Source: Ancylostoma caninum
Taxonomy: Eukaryota > Nematoda > Chromadorea > Rhabditida > Ancylostomatidae
Reading direction: 5' to 3'
NCBI GenBank assembly: GCA_037903475.1
Contig: JBAJFG010000604.1
Span: 1,350,001 to 1,414,000 of the forward strand
Length of the DNA: 64,000 bases
How positions within the stretch are numbered: the stretch's first letter is position 1; every line of letters starts with the position of its first letter. Both the position numbers and the translations under genes were made by a program. Below are positions 1 through 13,200 of this stretch, piece by piece. The notes under the pieces were generated by a model, which saw nothing but the letters and a program-made list of their open reading frames with translations, made no database searches and was not told the origin of the DNA.

Positions 1-1600
1 CTTCTATCAGAAAAAAGCGGAAATTGTCGTGGGTGACTGAACTGACCTCATCTACGAGGGCTGTCGGCTTTGCCCCGGGCGGCGAAAGCTTGTCTTTCTT
101 GCCGCCACAACCCAGTCGGAAGCCCGTCATACGCACATCCGAAGAGATTCTGTGACCTGAAAGAGAATATATAAGAAATCTGAAAAGAAATGAGAAAATA
201 AGATTGTTCTCGAACGCGACTATTACAGGGAACAGTGGAGTAACGCGGAGTATAAAAGCAAAGAAGAAAATTCAAGGATTGAATAAATCAGCAACAGTGA
301 GCTAAAACGTCAGTGTGGGTTTACAGAAACAATTGTTGAAAATTTCCTTTATTCTCGGAAAAAATTGCATCTGAAAGAAAAATAAAGGCTTGGTATCATA
401 CAACTGGTTCGAGGGTGACCGTTCAGAAAGATTTCCAGAATAAGAAGGTATGGGTATGCTATGGGAGAACCAGCGACGTTCCCAGTGGAAACCCATCTGA
501 ATGTAGATGACAAATATAGATACGTTTGAGCACCAGTCTATCGAGTGTACGTACGTGAAAAAAAATGACGAAGAAAGAGCTTATAGACAAGCAATATCGT
601 TGAAGAGGAGAAACAAGTGATGTTTTTGGCATGTTTGAACACAAAAAATAGGAAATAAAAAATTCCATTTTTCCACAGATGCTCAAAATCTCAGTTTCTC
701 CTCACTAGAAATAATGGAACATTCCTCGCTTAGACGAAAATTACAAGATAAATTGTTATAGAAATGTACACCGTACATTGTGCACCACACACATTTTGCC
801 TTTTTTTTTACATTCTATGCTCTACTAGTTCTGAACGAATAAGGACTTCGAGAGGAAAATGCGAATATTGTCTAATCATCCAGTTCAGTACACTTCTGAA
901 GATAGAAATAATGGAAATGGCCATCAAAAGGAAGAAGTTTACCGATTCATAGTACTGTTTTCATTCAAAGTACATACCATGCAAGAAAAGCATGGTAGCG
1001 AATGAAAAAGATGAACCAATGTTTGAAGTTCAAAGATAGAACAGTATTAAATAAATAAAATTATCCACTCGAGGGTCAATACAAAATTCAGAACTTATGT
1101 AAATGTTTGAAAACACACACTTTTAAGTCTCACGGGAGAAGAGTTCTACTCGGCGTTAGAATAAGACAAAAAAACATGTGAAGAATCCTATTCGGACAGA
1201 GATATAATGAGATTTCACACGTGACGTCGACAACAGATTGCTTTCATGGACTCGCCATCTTATGCGAGAAAGTCATCGTGTAGTCAACGACGAAAAAGCT
1301 GTATTTATTGGAAACGATGACGGTAAACCTGTGACCCCACAGAATGCCAAAGCACAAGGCTGAAGTGAAAAGACAAAAAATTTGGAAGCTTTGTACATAG
1401 TTGCAACTACTAATTCACTTATCTGCTAATTTAATTATGTATCTTATCTTTTATTTATTCAAGTGCATTTTATAGGTACGTAGCTCACAAGTATGTAATA
1501 AGAAAAATGGAACATGAACACGCCGAAATTGAGGGCATAAATCTGTTTGATCGAAGGAAAATCCGCACTTTCGTCTTGAAAAAAAAAACCTTAACATCGA
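1..1600. other. No supported gene (AT-rich non-coding)
   Basis: Only short open frames without recognisable domains, convincing splice-site pairs or codon bias are visible. I see no repeat arms, RNA gene or element end that I can support. It is probably intergenic or intronic. Confidence 0.5.
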
Positions 1601-1639
1601 TCTCTTCCCCTTGCGAGTCATCAGAACACGCTCCCATCA

Positions 1640-1935
1640 GGGAAGATAGGTGATTCCTTCACAGATAGGTTTGCTACTACTTCTTCCTCCATAAACTGAA
1701 CGAGGGGAACTAAGGCAACTCCGCAACTGAGGGGACGCGGATGGAATAATAAAAATACTGAAGATATCAATGTTAACATGAAGCAATGAATCATAAATGT
1801 AAAAAGAATAACAACAATGAACAATGAAAAATAAACCAATAAATAATTCCATTCGCTTTGTAAGGTAATTTCAAAAACCCATCGGCCCATCCTCGAGTGG
1901 GGAGGGGCTGAAGGGTATAGGAAATTGGGTTTCAC
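1640..1935 (+). repeat. Dispersed repeat with CTCCGC core, copy 1
   Basis: A GC-richer block with ggcaactccgc (about 1711-1721) and a ggatggaa...aaaatac motif is followed by an AT-rich stretch and then by cccatcctcgagtgggg (about 1887-1903). The same order of motifs recurs at about 17,120-17,360 (same strand) and, inverted, at about 33,520-33,850 and 47,310-47,580. The copies are diverged, so this is an old interspersed family. A frame on the minus strand inside it looks accidental. Confidence 0.5.
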
Positions 1936-2570
1936 AAGATAGAATCGAGGAAAATAACCTCTGCTACAACTGCTGGCTCAAAACAGGTGAAAGAAAGGCC
2001 CGCCACTGTTCAAGGATGTCGGTGTTACGCTAAGGAGAAGAAAAATTTGCTAGCCAACAGTAAGAGTTGCACTCCAAATATGTTAAGCGCCAGCGAGCGA
2101 TATCACTACAACAGCACACTTGCACATTTATTCAAACGTTCGAATGTCGTTTAATTAGTACATTCGAGTGATCAAATACATTCGAAGGTAAGAAAAAACT
2201 TCCGATTACCCGTCGTGGCTCAGAAAATGAGGTTTTGAGTATGCGAACTTTCAAATGAATTCGATCATTCGAATAGTTCTTCCGAATAATCAAATTCATC
2301 CAAGTTAATGTGCAAGTATATACCACAGCATGGCACAAGGTTCCTGTGGTAGGTTTCGCTACTGGCACCCCGAACTCTCGGATACCGCCACTAATGTACA
2401 CTACTTTGGGTGGTGTGATACTTTACATCTTGGCCATTAGCGTCAAAGGGAGCGGCAGTGGTGTTGGTTGGCGACAAACTATAGTAACTTTTCTTTTAAT
2501 ACACATTCAATTATTCTTCACCTTATCTTTCCTAACTTTACTCTTTACTCTTCGCCTTAGCGAATGAATA
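1936..2570. other. No supported gene
   Basis: AT-rich sequence with several TTCGAA/ATTCGA words around 2130-2290 and short overlapping frames on both strands. Nothing here is assigned. Confidence 0.4.
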
Positions 2571-2579
2571 CTGCATTGT

Positions 2580-2665
2580 GCTGCTCTCACGCCTCTAAAA
2601 GCGAAGTGTAGTCAAAACGTTGGCCTAGTAAAGTTGCCAATAAACACACTGTGTGGCACATCATT
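2580..2665 (+). repeat. Possible decayed Penelope-like 3' tail
   Basis: The words caaaacgttggc, ataaacacactgtgtggc occur in the same order as gaaacgttggc, aataaaagtgtctg and acctgtgtggcg at the 3' end of the Penelope-like element near 20,230-20,275. The similarity is short, so this is only a suggested relic of the same type of tail. Confidence 0.3.
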
Positions 2666-3024
2666 GGCAAGCAGTTATGTGGCAACAGAAGCGCTTGTAA
2701 AATGAACTGTGAATAGATCATTAGGAGTTTGGATCGCAACTATGTATATGTACGCATGTCCTCGATTGCTCCACCGACGGAGAATTCTCTGACAAGCATC
2801 TCCCATAGAGAACCCAAACTTTGTTGCTGGTGCATAACATGGGACGCTATTTAAGGAGTGCGTACGTGGGCGAGGTTCGAGAACAATTGCTTCCTCCATT
2901 TATGGAACGTGTGACCATAACATATATGATTCAGATGTTTATCGGGTTACTAGCATTTAATTTCAGCTACGTAGAGAGCGGAATCCTTCTGTTGTTTCAA
3001 ATATGCAAATAACGAACGACGCTA

Positions 3025-3448
3025 TCAGTGCCATGCATCGTTTCCATCGCATCTAAGCGACTTTCTGGGAACAGCTTGTTTAAGCCGACAGATGAAGTTC
3101 GCCCCTCCGAGCAGAGACGTTAGAAAATTGAATGGGTGCTCGTTCTGTTTATTGTTGGTGCTGTGCAGGCCCGAAATGGCTTTCTGTCTGCTGGCGATTA
3201 ACAAAATCACAGCGTCCTCGCCCGTCTGCAGAGGAAGCCGCTTCGTGGGTGGAACATCCTCGCAACGAAAGAACCGATGGCGTTGTCATAGCAGCACCGT
3301 CGGCACGGTAATCATGGCTTTGGCCGATTTGTGGTTGCTAGTAGGCAGTAAAGCATCGAAGCGAGCGGCATTGAAGCTTATTCGTAATGTGATTAGTAGC
3401 ATCACGAGGGATCACGCAGAAAGTTATCTGTGTGATCAAGTTGTATGA
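3025..3448. other. GC-rich block with overlapping unassigned frames
   Basis: A local rise in GC carries a 118-codon frame on plus (3092-3448) and a 61-codon frame on minus (3025-3210). Neither protein resembles a family I recognise and I see no clean splice pair that would choose a strand. It could be an exon of an unknown gene or a decayed repeat. Confidence 0.2.
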
Positions 3449-3571
3449 GTCATGGAAGTCTTACCAGTGCCACACATTAAGTTCAGTCTAGCTAAGATAT
3501 TTCCGGAAAAAGGAACATGTCACATTATATCTGAAGGCTCGAAAAAAGATGAGGAAGTAGCTACTTCTGGA

Positions 3572-3595
3572 CACATACATACATGTATGTATGTG
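3572..3595. repeat. 24-bp perfect palindrome
   Basis: A self-complementary run of CACATA/TATGTG words, with two 12-bp arms meeting at ACA|TGT. It is short and built from a simple tetranucleotide, so chance or slippage is likely. Confidence 0.7.
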
Positions 3596-3599
3596 AGAA

Positions 3600-5780
3600 C
3601 ATGAAAAAACTGCGGTCTCCACCAAAAAACGCCCGAGTTTCCAGAATTTCAAGAATCAGATTAAAAATAAGCAAATATTAATTTTAATTCTTTGAATGCG
3701 GTCACCATTCATCGAAAATGGCATTGAACTGTATTGTTTTGTGTTGAACTGCGCGCGCTACATCGTTATCCGCTCTGAATAAGCTGGCTACTAATCTCGC
3801 GTGCAATTCAACGTGGAATAATACGAAGTTCAAGGCCTTAAAATGATTAAACATAAAACCCCGGACCTACTGGTGAGTTCAAATTATGACTTAAAGTAGG
3901 AATCAGGACCAAGATCGAAGCTTACGCCAGAAATGATCAAAAACAAAAACTGTTTTGAGAAAATTTCATAATTTACATTTCTCCCAGTACATATGAATGT
4001 TTACCTAATAGCTGCTCCAACAGAGCGAAGTCGCCGACCGCGGCGCGCAAGTGATTGGCGTTCAAGTCATCCAGCACCTTTTTTATCGTGCTTTCCCAAC
4101 TAATCCATATTCTGGAGGGGTTCCGATCAAGCCAGGGCTCGGGTATCACCGAAATTCACTAACCCTACTGATAGTAAATAGGTGGTCACTCGATGAGACT
4201 ACAAGGACCTAAAATATATTTTTGACAAAGTCCTGAGCGAAACGCGATTTGTGGGCTGGAGCACTGTTCCGATAAAACGTCGCGGAAGGACATCCCAACG
4301 GAGTTAACTTCAAGGAAAACACTTTTATTCAGAGGAAAATGAACATCGTTAGATTATCGGACACCTATGTACCACCCGCGAGCGTCAGGCCGCGGTGAGA
4401 CACTGCAGAGAAAGCGGCCATTCCTGGTCTTTTCCTAGGAAAGACAGATCAGTTTTGACCTAATATGCCTAATAAGGTGCTAGAATGCGTTATACCACCT
4501 ATTGAAGCGTGTCCGAATGTTTCTCCCTATGTTCCGAAAAGGCAAAACAGCCTGACGCTACGGTGCGGGCGGTAAGTGTCCGTAGACGTTCTTGGTACGT
4601 GTACAACGTCATTCATAATGAGGTACGCGTACAACTGACACAACAGTCAATTACTTTATTCTGCTGCTCCTATTTTTGATGGGTTCAAAGCGAAAACACT
4701 CCAACCGGAGCAGTGCTCGTTGTTCGCTTCTAACGATGCGTTTTAATTGAATGTCATCAAAGCGACGAGGCTACTAAACAAGTAGTCATCGCAACATGTT
4801 CAGTGGCTTCATTGCGCTTCCGCGGTGATCTCTAAACAAGTTTGCTTGTACGATGGTGTACAAACCTTCTAGGTTAGGATTCGCCCAAGTGAAGGGAGTC
4901 TTTTAAGGAACAGCGAGGGAAATGGGGTCAGTCATTAGTACTCCAGTACTTCTAGAGCACAACTGCTCTAAAATTTTCATAGAGGCGGCCAGAGCAGAAG
5001 ATGTTTAGAGCGAATTTACGAGAAAATAATACGGCATGCCCAAGCATAGTAAGGCTAGCTCTGGCCCCAGGGCCTCAATAACGTCGTCAGTGTTCACGAA
5101 GCGATTTTAGTATTCAAAACACAAGGGAAGCACTGTTCCGACTGAAGCGCCCGTGCTGGGATGTTGCAGGCACCGACGATGCTAACTTCTATTAGTTTTC
5201 CAGGCAGAAATAATTTGGTTAGAAAGGCGCTTTGTTCAAACAAATTATACGTTCGGACGTTGGCATGGGTACATGACGAAAGGTGGATCGTGAAGCTGAG
5301 GATGAAAAATTCGATCAGAATATGCCTTGGATGAAGGCTGGCTGGACGTGTGATGTATTCCCTAATATGGGTATTAGCAGGAATCAATAAGTGGCTAACT
5401 CATGCAAAAATAGTCTATGGAATGTGAGGGACTAGGTTTATTCTCTACTCCTACAATCCTTTCGCGAACTGCCTAGGGATAGTGATTGCCGCTAGAAGAA
5501 CCAGTGACCCTGCAACAATAATGTGGATCTAATGGCGTGTAAGAACCACTCGAATTGAATGCTCGGTTTCGGTTGAGTCGAAAATCTGAGTAGCAGGACA
5601 AAGCAATGCATCGCATCTCTGGAGGAGATGAGGAGTGTCCCGAAATACTGAATGCACAATTTGAAGCAGAAGGCCCGATTTCTACAAAGTAATTCACCTT
5701 CAGCTAAAGAAGTGAATAACAGTTAGCAATGGCAATATTTCTTCTAGGCCGAAAAGATCGATAACTATGGTTACTAGTGG
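3600..5780. other. No supported gene
   Basis: No domain, element end or exon with paired splice sites was found. Frames at 5094-5387 and 5473-5697 (minus) are short and unrecognised. Confidence 0.4.
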
Positions 5781-5788
5781 CAGTTATA

Positions 5789-5956
5789 CATTGGACCAAA
5801 TAAACACCGAATAATTTGGTTGCTTCAATTACCAATTCAGGAAACAATTTATATGTTCAGATATTCGAAATCAATCTCGAACACCTGGATGTTCAAATTG
5901 TCTCCTGAATTGGTAATTGAAGTTATAAAATAATTCGATTTTTATTCGGTCCAATG
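5789..5956. mobile_element. Palindromic MITE (~168 bp)
   Basis: The left arm starts cattggaccaaataaacacc and includes ttcaattaccaattcagga. The right arm is its inverse, ending ttattcggtccaatg. Arms are about 70 bp with a few mismatches and a short spacer. The word tagtggcagt lies just outside both ends (about 5775-5784 and 5959-5968), which may be part of a target duplication. There is no coding capacity; this is a foldback/MITE-type insertion. Confidence 0.75.
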
Positions 5957-6153
5957 GATAGTGGCAGTGCTCTTGAGAATCCTCATTTGATTTGACGTAG
6001 TGGACCGTTGGCAGCATTTTTCCTAGCACATTGTGCGATATCCTTCATATTTGATCGCTCCTCCTCCAAAAATGACCCCAGAAAACGGTCTAATAGCACA
6101 AAAAAAAACAACGTTTCTGCGATATATAGTCTTTTTTTATTCTGTTTTCCACT

Positions 6154-6360
6154 GTGTTGCAGGTGAAGAATTGTATCAAGGACGTCATATTAGACACAGC
6201 TACGTTCTCTGATGACTGTGCAGCACGAACGCAGCGCGAACTACGAAACGGTTCCAGTAAAATCCCTAGCAGCAACGGGTTTCCAGTTGCTGCCATTCTC
6301 CCCTCGATCGCTGCTGAAGTATTTGGCCGTTTAGCAGCAATTGAAGTTATCTATGTTTGA
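6154..6360 (+). other. Possible exon, unknown product
   Basis: A 68-codon frame begins next to a TTGCAG-like acceptor at about 6158-6163 and its translation is compositionally ordinary (mixed acidic, Ala-rich end). No family is recognised and no partner exons were found, so coding status is unproven. Confidence 0.2.
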
Positions 6361-9300
6361 ACATTGTGATTATTGTCACATGACACCCATGTATAAAAAG
6401 AGCGTTTGGATTTTCTCTCTCTCTAATATTCTAATATTCGAATAATAACCTGAATTTTTGCCCTGGCAGGTAAGCAATATGAAAAGCTATTCATAAAGCT
6501 TTGTCCGGAAAGGTTGAATCAAGATGAAGCAGGACTACGGGGGGGGTGGGCACCGTAAGCTCCCAGAGAGCTTTTGCTCTGCACCTGTAGCGTTGAACCT
6601 CACTATAGAGTCAGTTAAGCCGTTAACAATGTTTCTCGGCCATGTTTAACCATGTTTCCCAAAAATGAGTATTCACGATTTTACCGCATGCGGTCCATTT
6701 TATCCGGAACGTAGTTGGGGAGACGTCTTATGGAAAGAACGAAAAACGGTGTGCAATAACTATGGATACGGGCACGAAAGCAGATAAATATTAAAATATC
6801 GTCTATTCTGAAACAGACTATAGCAGTGGATGGTTTTCGTTGGAATCAGTAGCCAGAAAGTTTAAATTAAGCACGGAGGTGTGACCGCAGGCCTCACTCC
6901 GAATCGCCTTTACTAGCAGCAAGTCGTCTAAAAGTCTGCAAAATTATTTTAGGCAGGGTATTATTTTGTTGTTGTTGTCGACAAATACGTACTTAACCTC
7001 GTAATGGTGAAAGGCGAAATTCTATCTTCTTTCACTCATCCGTGAAGGATTCCACGGAATTTTCGGGAATGTCTTAAATGACCCACGCGGAGTGGACGAG
7101 TTCATTGTGCAAAATCCGGTAGATCCATTATCCGTACATGTACTTTTCGTTGAGTCGAGACCTTCTAACAGATTACATCCATTTTTGTTAGAGTCAGCCT
7201 TGGAAGAGCTTCGTCTGCAACCTTTCTTAAAAAGTTAATGACGGCACGGTTATGAAATAAAACAACAGAAATCCCTCCGCTCCAGCTCTTGTCTCGTGGC
7301 TAATTATGTGGAACCGTTGCGTTCTTTATCCCGCGTAACTCCAATTAGGCTGCCTTACGCAGACGCTGAATTGGTTAGAAGGCTGTGAGTACCAACAAAT
7401 GCAATAACGTCGCGAAACAAATGAACGTAGAAAACAATAAGGACAGTGTTTCCAGCGCTAAGATTATTTCCTGCATGACGCCAGAGTGATTAATAAATTC
7501 CATGTACTTTCTTTGAACTTTCGTAGTAACGGTTTCTAAACTGTGGCGACCAAGTTTGTTAGGTGGACAAATTTATTTTAGGCATGAAGGTTTAAATTGA
7601 GTGACGTTTTCGGAGGCTCATTTAGTCGTAACTTCTATCTCATAGCATTTTTCTGTAGGTGAAGGGTCATGATTATGTAATTTCTCAAAAATGTCTTGCC
7701 CACTTCGCACTGGGTCTGGTTCATCTTACTCTTTCCGGACGTCTTTGTAGGGATCAAGTAACGTCTTTCTTTTAAATGGTGATTTCAGAAGATATATGCA
7801 TAATTTTTGTCGGACTTTTGCCTGACGCTTTTGGCTGAGTTTGAGCCGATTTTTGCATGGCGTTCTCTGATTGGTGCGGTCTATCACTTTTCGTATATAC
7901 AAGTCAACATGGAGACATTAATTTTTCCAAATATTGGCCAAAGCGAAGAAAAGCTGGCTCTTTCCCGAGCTGTACTGCAGTGCGCTATTTTCGCCAGCCA
8001 ATTCGCTGTGGTTCTCATAGACTAACATAATTAGCCGCTGAAAACAATTTTCCCCTGACGAGGCCGTCCACTCTTTGGGTGAGGAGGGTACGTATACGCT
8101 AGCGTTGTTTTTGGCAGCGGCCGTCCATTTTCCATATAACCAACGATTAAGTTCTGCGGCGCCTCTCCAGATTAAAAAAATAAGGATTTGAAGGTTGTTG
8201 TTACTCTTGCAGATCGAGGAGTGATGTTAAAATGGCGCTGAGTTGAGCGACCGCGTGAGTTCAGACCGAGACACGTTCCATTTCATCCGTTAGAGACCGT
8301 AGCAAGCCTAAGAAGCTTTTCTCGCTTCTCTGCACGAAAAAGGTGAGCTTGGATTCTTTTCCGACTTTCAATAAGTGGAAGGCCTCCATGGGGAGGTGCT
8401 GAATATTCGTTAGGGAACTCCACAGCATTTCGACCCAATATGTATGTCGGAGATCACAACAATTACACAGAGCCTCTTTCTGGCTATTAGCTAGCTAGAA
8501 ATCCCCATCCAAAAGAAGGACAGACTGCATTTCACAAATATTGAGCTGATCACAGAATGAATGTTATATCACTGTTATTAAGGAAGAGCTAAAATCACCA
8601 TAGCTTCAGCGATATCGAGAGAGGTGTCAGCGTCTGAGGTGGATCGACTGGTGAAAGACCATAAACTTTTAAGGAAGGACAATGTTAAGCATAACCGCTG
8701 ATGTACCCGCCCTTGTCCATTGTTGTCTTCGAAGGCAGATAAACTGCGGAGTGAGCATCACTTTGAGCCTCGTTTGTGCTGCGGACGTCATTAGGGAATC
8801 CCCATGGGCGGTAAAAAAATTTCCGATAGAATCGACGGAATGACTAGGGATGGTTTAGGTAATTCCAAAAAACGTGGGTGGAGATCTTTGAGCCAAAAAC
8901 TCCATTAGCTGCTGCTCAGGGCACACACAATAGCAGTGGCGCGAGCGTTGCACTAGGAGACCTACAGCGAACTTCAGTGGAGCCACCCACATACGCCTCA
9001 TTGCCTGTTTGGACAGGTTGGAACAGGAAGCAACAGAATCGTACGGAAAGGAGGTCGGCGGCATCAATGAGTTGCGAGGATACACAGACAATCAGAGTGA
9101 AACGTTGCGCATGTGTCGCGCATGTGAGTGAGCCTCGACAAGTGGAGTCTCATGCACGCACATAGGCTTGAACGCTACCTGGTTAATGCATTGCGGACCG
9201 AGCACATTTTGAATGGCGAGCGCGTGTGGCCAGGGCGAATTTTTCTGATAATTCACCATTCACACCCCCTGACCACAAGGGAACGTGAAGGGTGCACTTT

Positions 9301-9742
9301 ACTTGATTAAGTGCTCCTTAAAAAGCGTTCTCATTTTTTCACGAAGTTAGTACGCAAGTAAACGCAAACACCGAAAAAAAAATTAGGACTGTCAGAGTAT
9401 TGAAGTCAGTCTCACGTTTATTATGCGTTTCCAAATCATTTTATCACATATTCATTAGAGGCAGATTGTAAGTCGGAACCAGGTGCTCTAGGCCTCTAGC
9501 ATGTCTTAGTCATCACTAGATACTGCTTGAAGCCTCTGTGACGTAGCGCTGGTTACTTGGAGCTTTAAGATCGATTAGCCCAGTTCGTCACCAGGCGCAG
9601 GTGTCAGCGCACTGACCAGTGAGCTAGTAATTTCAGCGTTATATCACACAGGAATAGTTTTAACATGAATGGACATGATCGGTAAAAGTAGATTAACACT
9701 GCAGTCCACCACCAAATCCTATATAGGATAGTTACTATCCTA
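6361..9742. other. No supported gene
   Basis: Short frames at 7807-8025 (plus) and an overlapping pair at 8855-9165 (both strands) are present but unrecognised. No inverted-repeat ends or RNA genes were identified. Confidence 0.4.
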
Positions 9743-10213
9743 TTAACATCCCATCGTAGGATCAGTACTGTTTATTTCAACAACTTCGTCTATATAACAT
9801 GATCCAAGGGGGCTACACTTTCGGTATAGTTCAACCCCGAAGTCAGTTAGTGCAAAAATACTGGGAACGTTGGACTTTTGCTCCTCATAACACCCTTGAT
9901 AATCAACATTTCCTCCTCCTGTGTAGGCTACTGCTCGATAACATGATCGATGGTTCGTTCCCACCCGAGGCCAACCAAGCCTTCCATCCCTCCGGGGTCG
10001 GTAAATTGTACCAGAGGAGTCTGGGAGGATGAAGCAGTGACTCGGTACATCGGATGCACCCCTCAAGTCACTGTGCAGGACACATGTGCATTGAACGCCT
10101 CTACTTTGCTCAGATGAGGTCGAATGCGTGGGGCATCCCGCAAACAGAGATTGGTTAAGGTTGACCACTTTAACCTTTATGTAGGCTACTAGAACTCTCC
10201 ATCCATGAGTCAA
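9743..10213 (-). other. 156-codon unassigned open frame
   Basis: This is the longest open frame in the first 18 kb outside known elements. The predicted protein is Cys-rich in places and has no signal peptide, repeat or motif I can name. A 77-codon frame overlaps it on plus. The length is notable for AT-rich DNA, yet there is no domain support; it may be an old repeat or a real exon. Confidence 0.25.
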
Positions 10214-13200
10214 ATTAACAAATATCTTCAGAAGGTTCGAAATGAATTTTTTGGATTCAAAAAAAAAACGTACGCATTGTTCTTAAACGCTATAGTGGGT
10301 GGGGTCTCATCCAGCGACGTAACGGTCGTTACCTCAGGATCACGCTTCGAGTACAGCACTAGCTCGGCAGCTACGGCTAATCAGAAGGATTTTTGATGAT
10401 GAAGATTTTGTGGGGAACACTGAACGAGAAAGTCTCTACACTCTATGACAGCACTACCCTGCATTAGTCGTTTGGGCTGCTCTACCAATTAAGTTTGAAC
10501 CTCGGAAGAGATGATACTTTGCAAGAAAAGAAGCAGCAAGTAGTCGAATCTATTGATCCGGTTCCAGTTTTCAACCCACACAACTAAAGAATGACCCATC
10601 TATACGGGAATTTCTGGAACAAAAACGAAACAAAGCACAGGTGATTCAACTACGGTAGTGATATAATGACATTGCTGGAGTGATTCAGCATTGATTGGTG
10701 GGGCTTTCACTCCCCCACTCGCACTCACTCCGCCCCGGGGCTGGTTGCCCGAGGCGAATCGACGTGTCGTCGTGTCTGACACTTGACGAGTGCATTGACG
10801 TCGTGCATCCAAACACATACGGCGAGTACGAAATCCACGGAATTGGATCCGTGGATACCCGTTGGATATCCTCATTTATGCGAGAAATCGGGAGCTTCAT
10901 TATGAACTTATAGAGGGCAAATGCACGAATGTCTTGGAATTCGTGCAAACATGAAAAGTGCGAAGCTTTATAAGCTATGAAGCTCTTTTCTGCTTAACTG
11001 TGCTCCTACGTGGGTGGAGGGAGGGGGGGGGGAGGAGGTGGAGCGCTTTCTTCAACAAGGACTGCGGAGAGACAGCATTAAGCGTAGGAGAAAGCCATAA
11101 CCCATATAAAAGGACTTAAAGGGAGTCCAAAGGAGAGCGAGGGTAAATAATGAGGCGACATATTGCCCGAGGGGCAACGACGTTATGAATATTTCAGCGA
11201 CAGTCATTAATGAGAGAGCAATGGACGTTGAGCAGGGTTAATGCCCAGCTATCTTGGGAGATTTGTGGCAGAAAATCCGTTATTTGTTCGAATTTAATGT
11301 TTAATCCGTAAGCCTGTTATAGTGATCAAAATCCACTCAGACAGGGCTTCGCTGAGAGTTGAAAATGCGGGCTTCTTATCTGCAAACAAAGGATATCTTC
11401 TTTAGTTTTTCCTTCCTGTGGAATACATCGCGAGAATGCTCAGGCTCTTCCTATTCCAGGGAGTTTGGCAAGTCGTGGTATGTGAATTCGTCAGCGGAGC
11501 AACCCAATTTTGGTGAACGTGTGGGATAACCGTAAATATTTCACAAATTTCGTGTTCTTTCTCGTGTTCGCCTGAAAATCCAAGGGTGCCGATGTCGGAG
11601 TATGTGCTGACAACTACCTACAGAGCACCGATCTACAGCCATGGCCACCGGAATTTACTTTTGGATTTTTTTCTGCCACTGGCCCGCAATCGCTATCCAG
11701 AGGCACATCTTCGCGGTTCTCCTCACCCTTTTCTGCGCCAGAAATCCCGGAAAGTCCTTCATTGATTGATCGAGGGGTTAATGAAAGCGATAAATATGGA
11801 TATCATATCCACTTTGTGTCATAGCCTCACTTATGTCAGCTAGGCTGCATAGTGCACGTTCCGTGATCAAGGCATCAAACAACCATTGTAAAAGAAGAGT
11901 CTAGGCAGAAATTTCTGAAGAAAACCGGACCAATGACAAATCGCCTTTCATAGTTTTGTATGTAGCTAACAGGTCAGGACGAATGAGGCGAGGACAAATT
12001 AAATTCCGAGCGCTGCGTGTCAGGTGATGTCAGTGTAGCGAAACCGCGTCGTTTTAGTGCTGCGTTGCGGTTGCGAAGCGGTGGCTACGAAGGAACAGGA
12101 ATTAAAACGGGGTGGACTGTTCGAATGCGAGTGTGTCAAGTAACTATAGGAATGGTTCAATTGACTGGTCCTTTGCCGCACTTGTGAATAGCAATGGAAG
12201 AATACAAAATGTGAGGAAATGAAGCAGAGCGCGAAGTCCTTCACACCGATGGTTCGACGAAAAAGGTTCGAGTAAGATAACTTGAGGCAGCAGCGTTTTA
12301 AAGAGAACAAGTGGTCGATAGCTCCCTCAGTGAGAATTGAAGTGGAAGTGCGTATTGAGAATTCGTCCGACTTGTGAGCCGCAGCGACCAATAGTAATGA
12401 ACGCAGAAGTCCATGAAGCCCAAAAATGAGGGAAACATTCGCTCATTTGGAGTAATACCTCCTGAACAATGTTTCTGGTGCACTTCAGTGGCGAGATTCG
12501 TGAACGCTACAGGGAAGGTTTATACTTTGCGCTCATCCAGAAACGACGAGTGATTTGCGGAATATTGTGGATTCCATCGAGTCTTATACAATTGTTGATG
12601 CTAGCTAACGAAACAACAAAATATTTCTATTTAAGTTTTCAAAACTATAGAAGGCCGAAAGCGCAGAAGTGAGAATCCTCTCATAGATATTAGTTGCTCA
12701 TCCGTCGATGCCCACTGCTGGTATTTATGTAATGCCAATCATCAAAATCAGAGTAGGAAACCCTGCTACAGAACAACGATTCAAACAAGTCATTTAAACC
12801 GTTCGAAGCTAAGCCAAGTGAAAGCGAACAGCGTCAACTCCACAAGAAGTCGTTTACACTTTTATATGTGGTATCGCAAGGAGTTAGAACTATTCGCTCC
12901 AACAACAGAGCTTACCGACCCAGCTTTTTGTGGATTTTCATACATTCTCCTCCGAAGTCATGTGTAGAGTTTAGATTCGGAAGGTGCTCATCCTCTTAGG
13001 CATGTGATTAGTTGGTTCCTAGCTGATGGACTCCATTCACCTACTCAGGATCTAGGACGCTTTTTTTTCTAGGTGACGTGGAGTACACCACAAAGAAGAG
13101 ATGTGGGTAATTTTTCTCCGTTTCCGATGTAGGTAACTTTCATATCCTCCGAAAAAAAAACACAGAGTTGGTCAAAAAGCGCACAGTGCTAACCAACAGC

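Noticed and set aside
8054..8095. CTGACGAG word suggesting a hammerhead ribozyme
   Set aside because: No GAAAC core or closing stems occur at the right distance.
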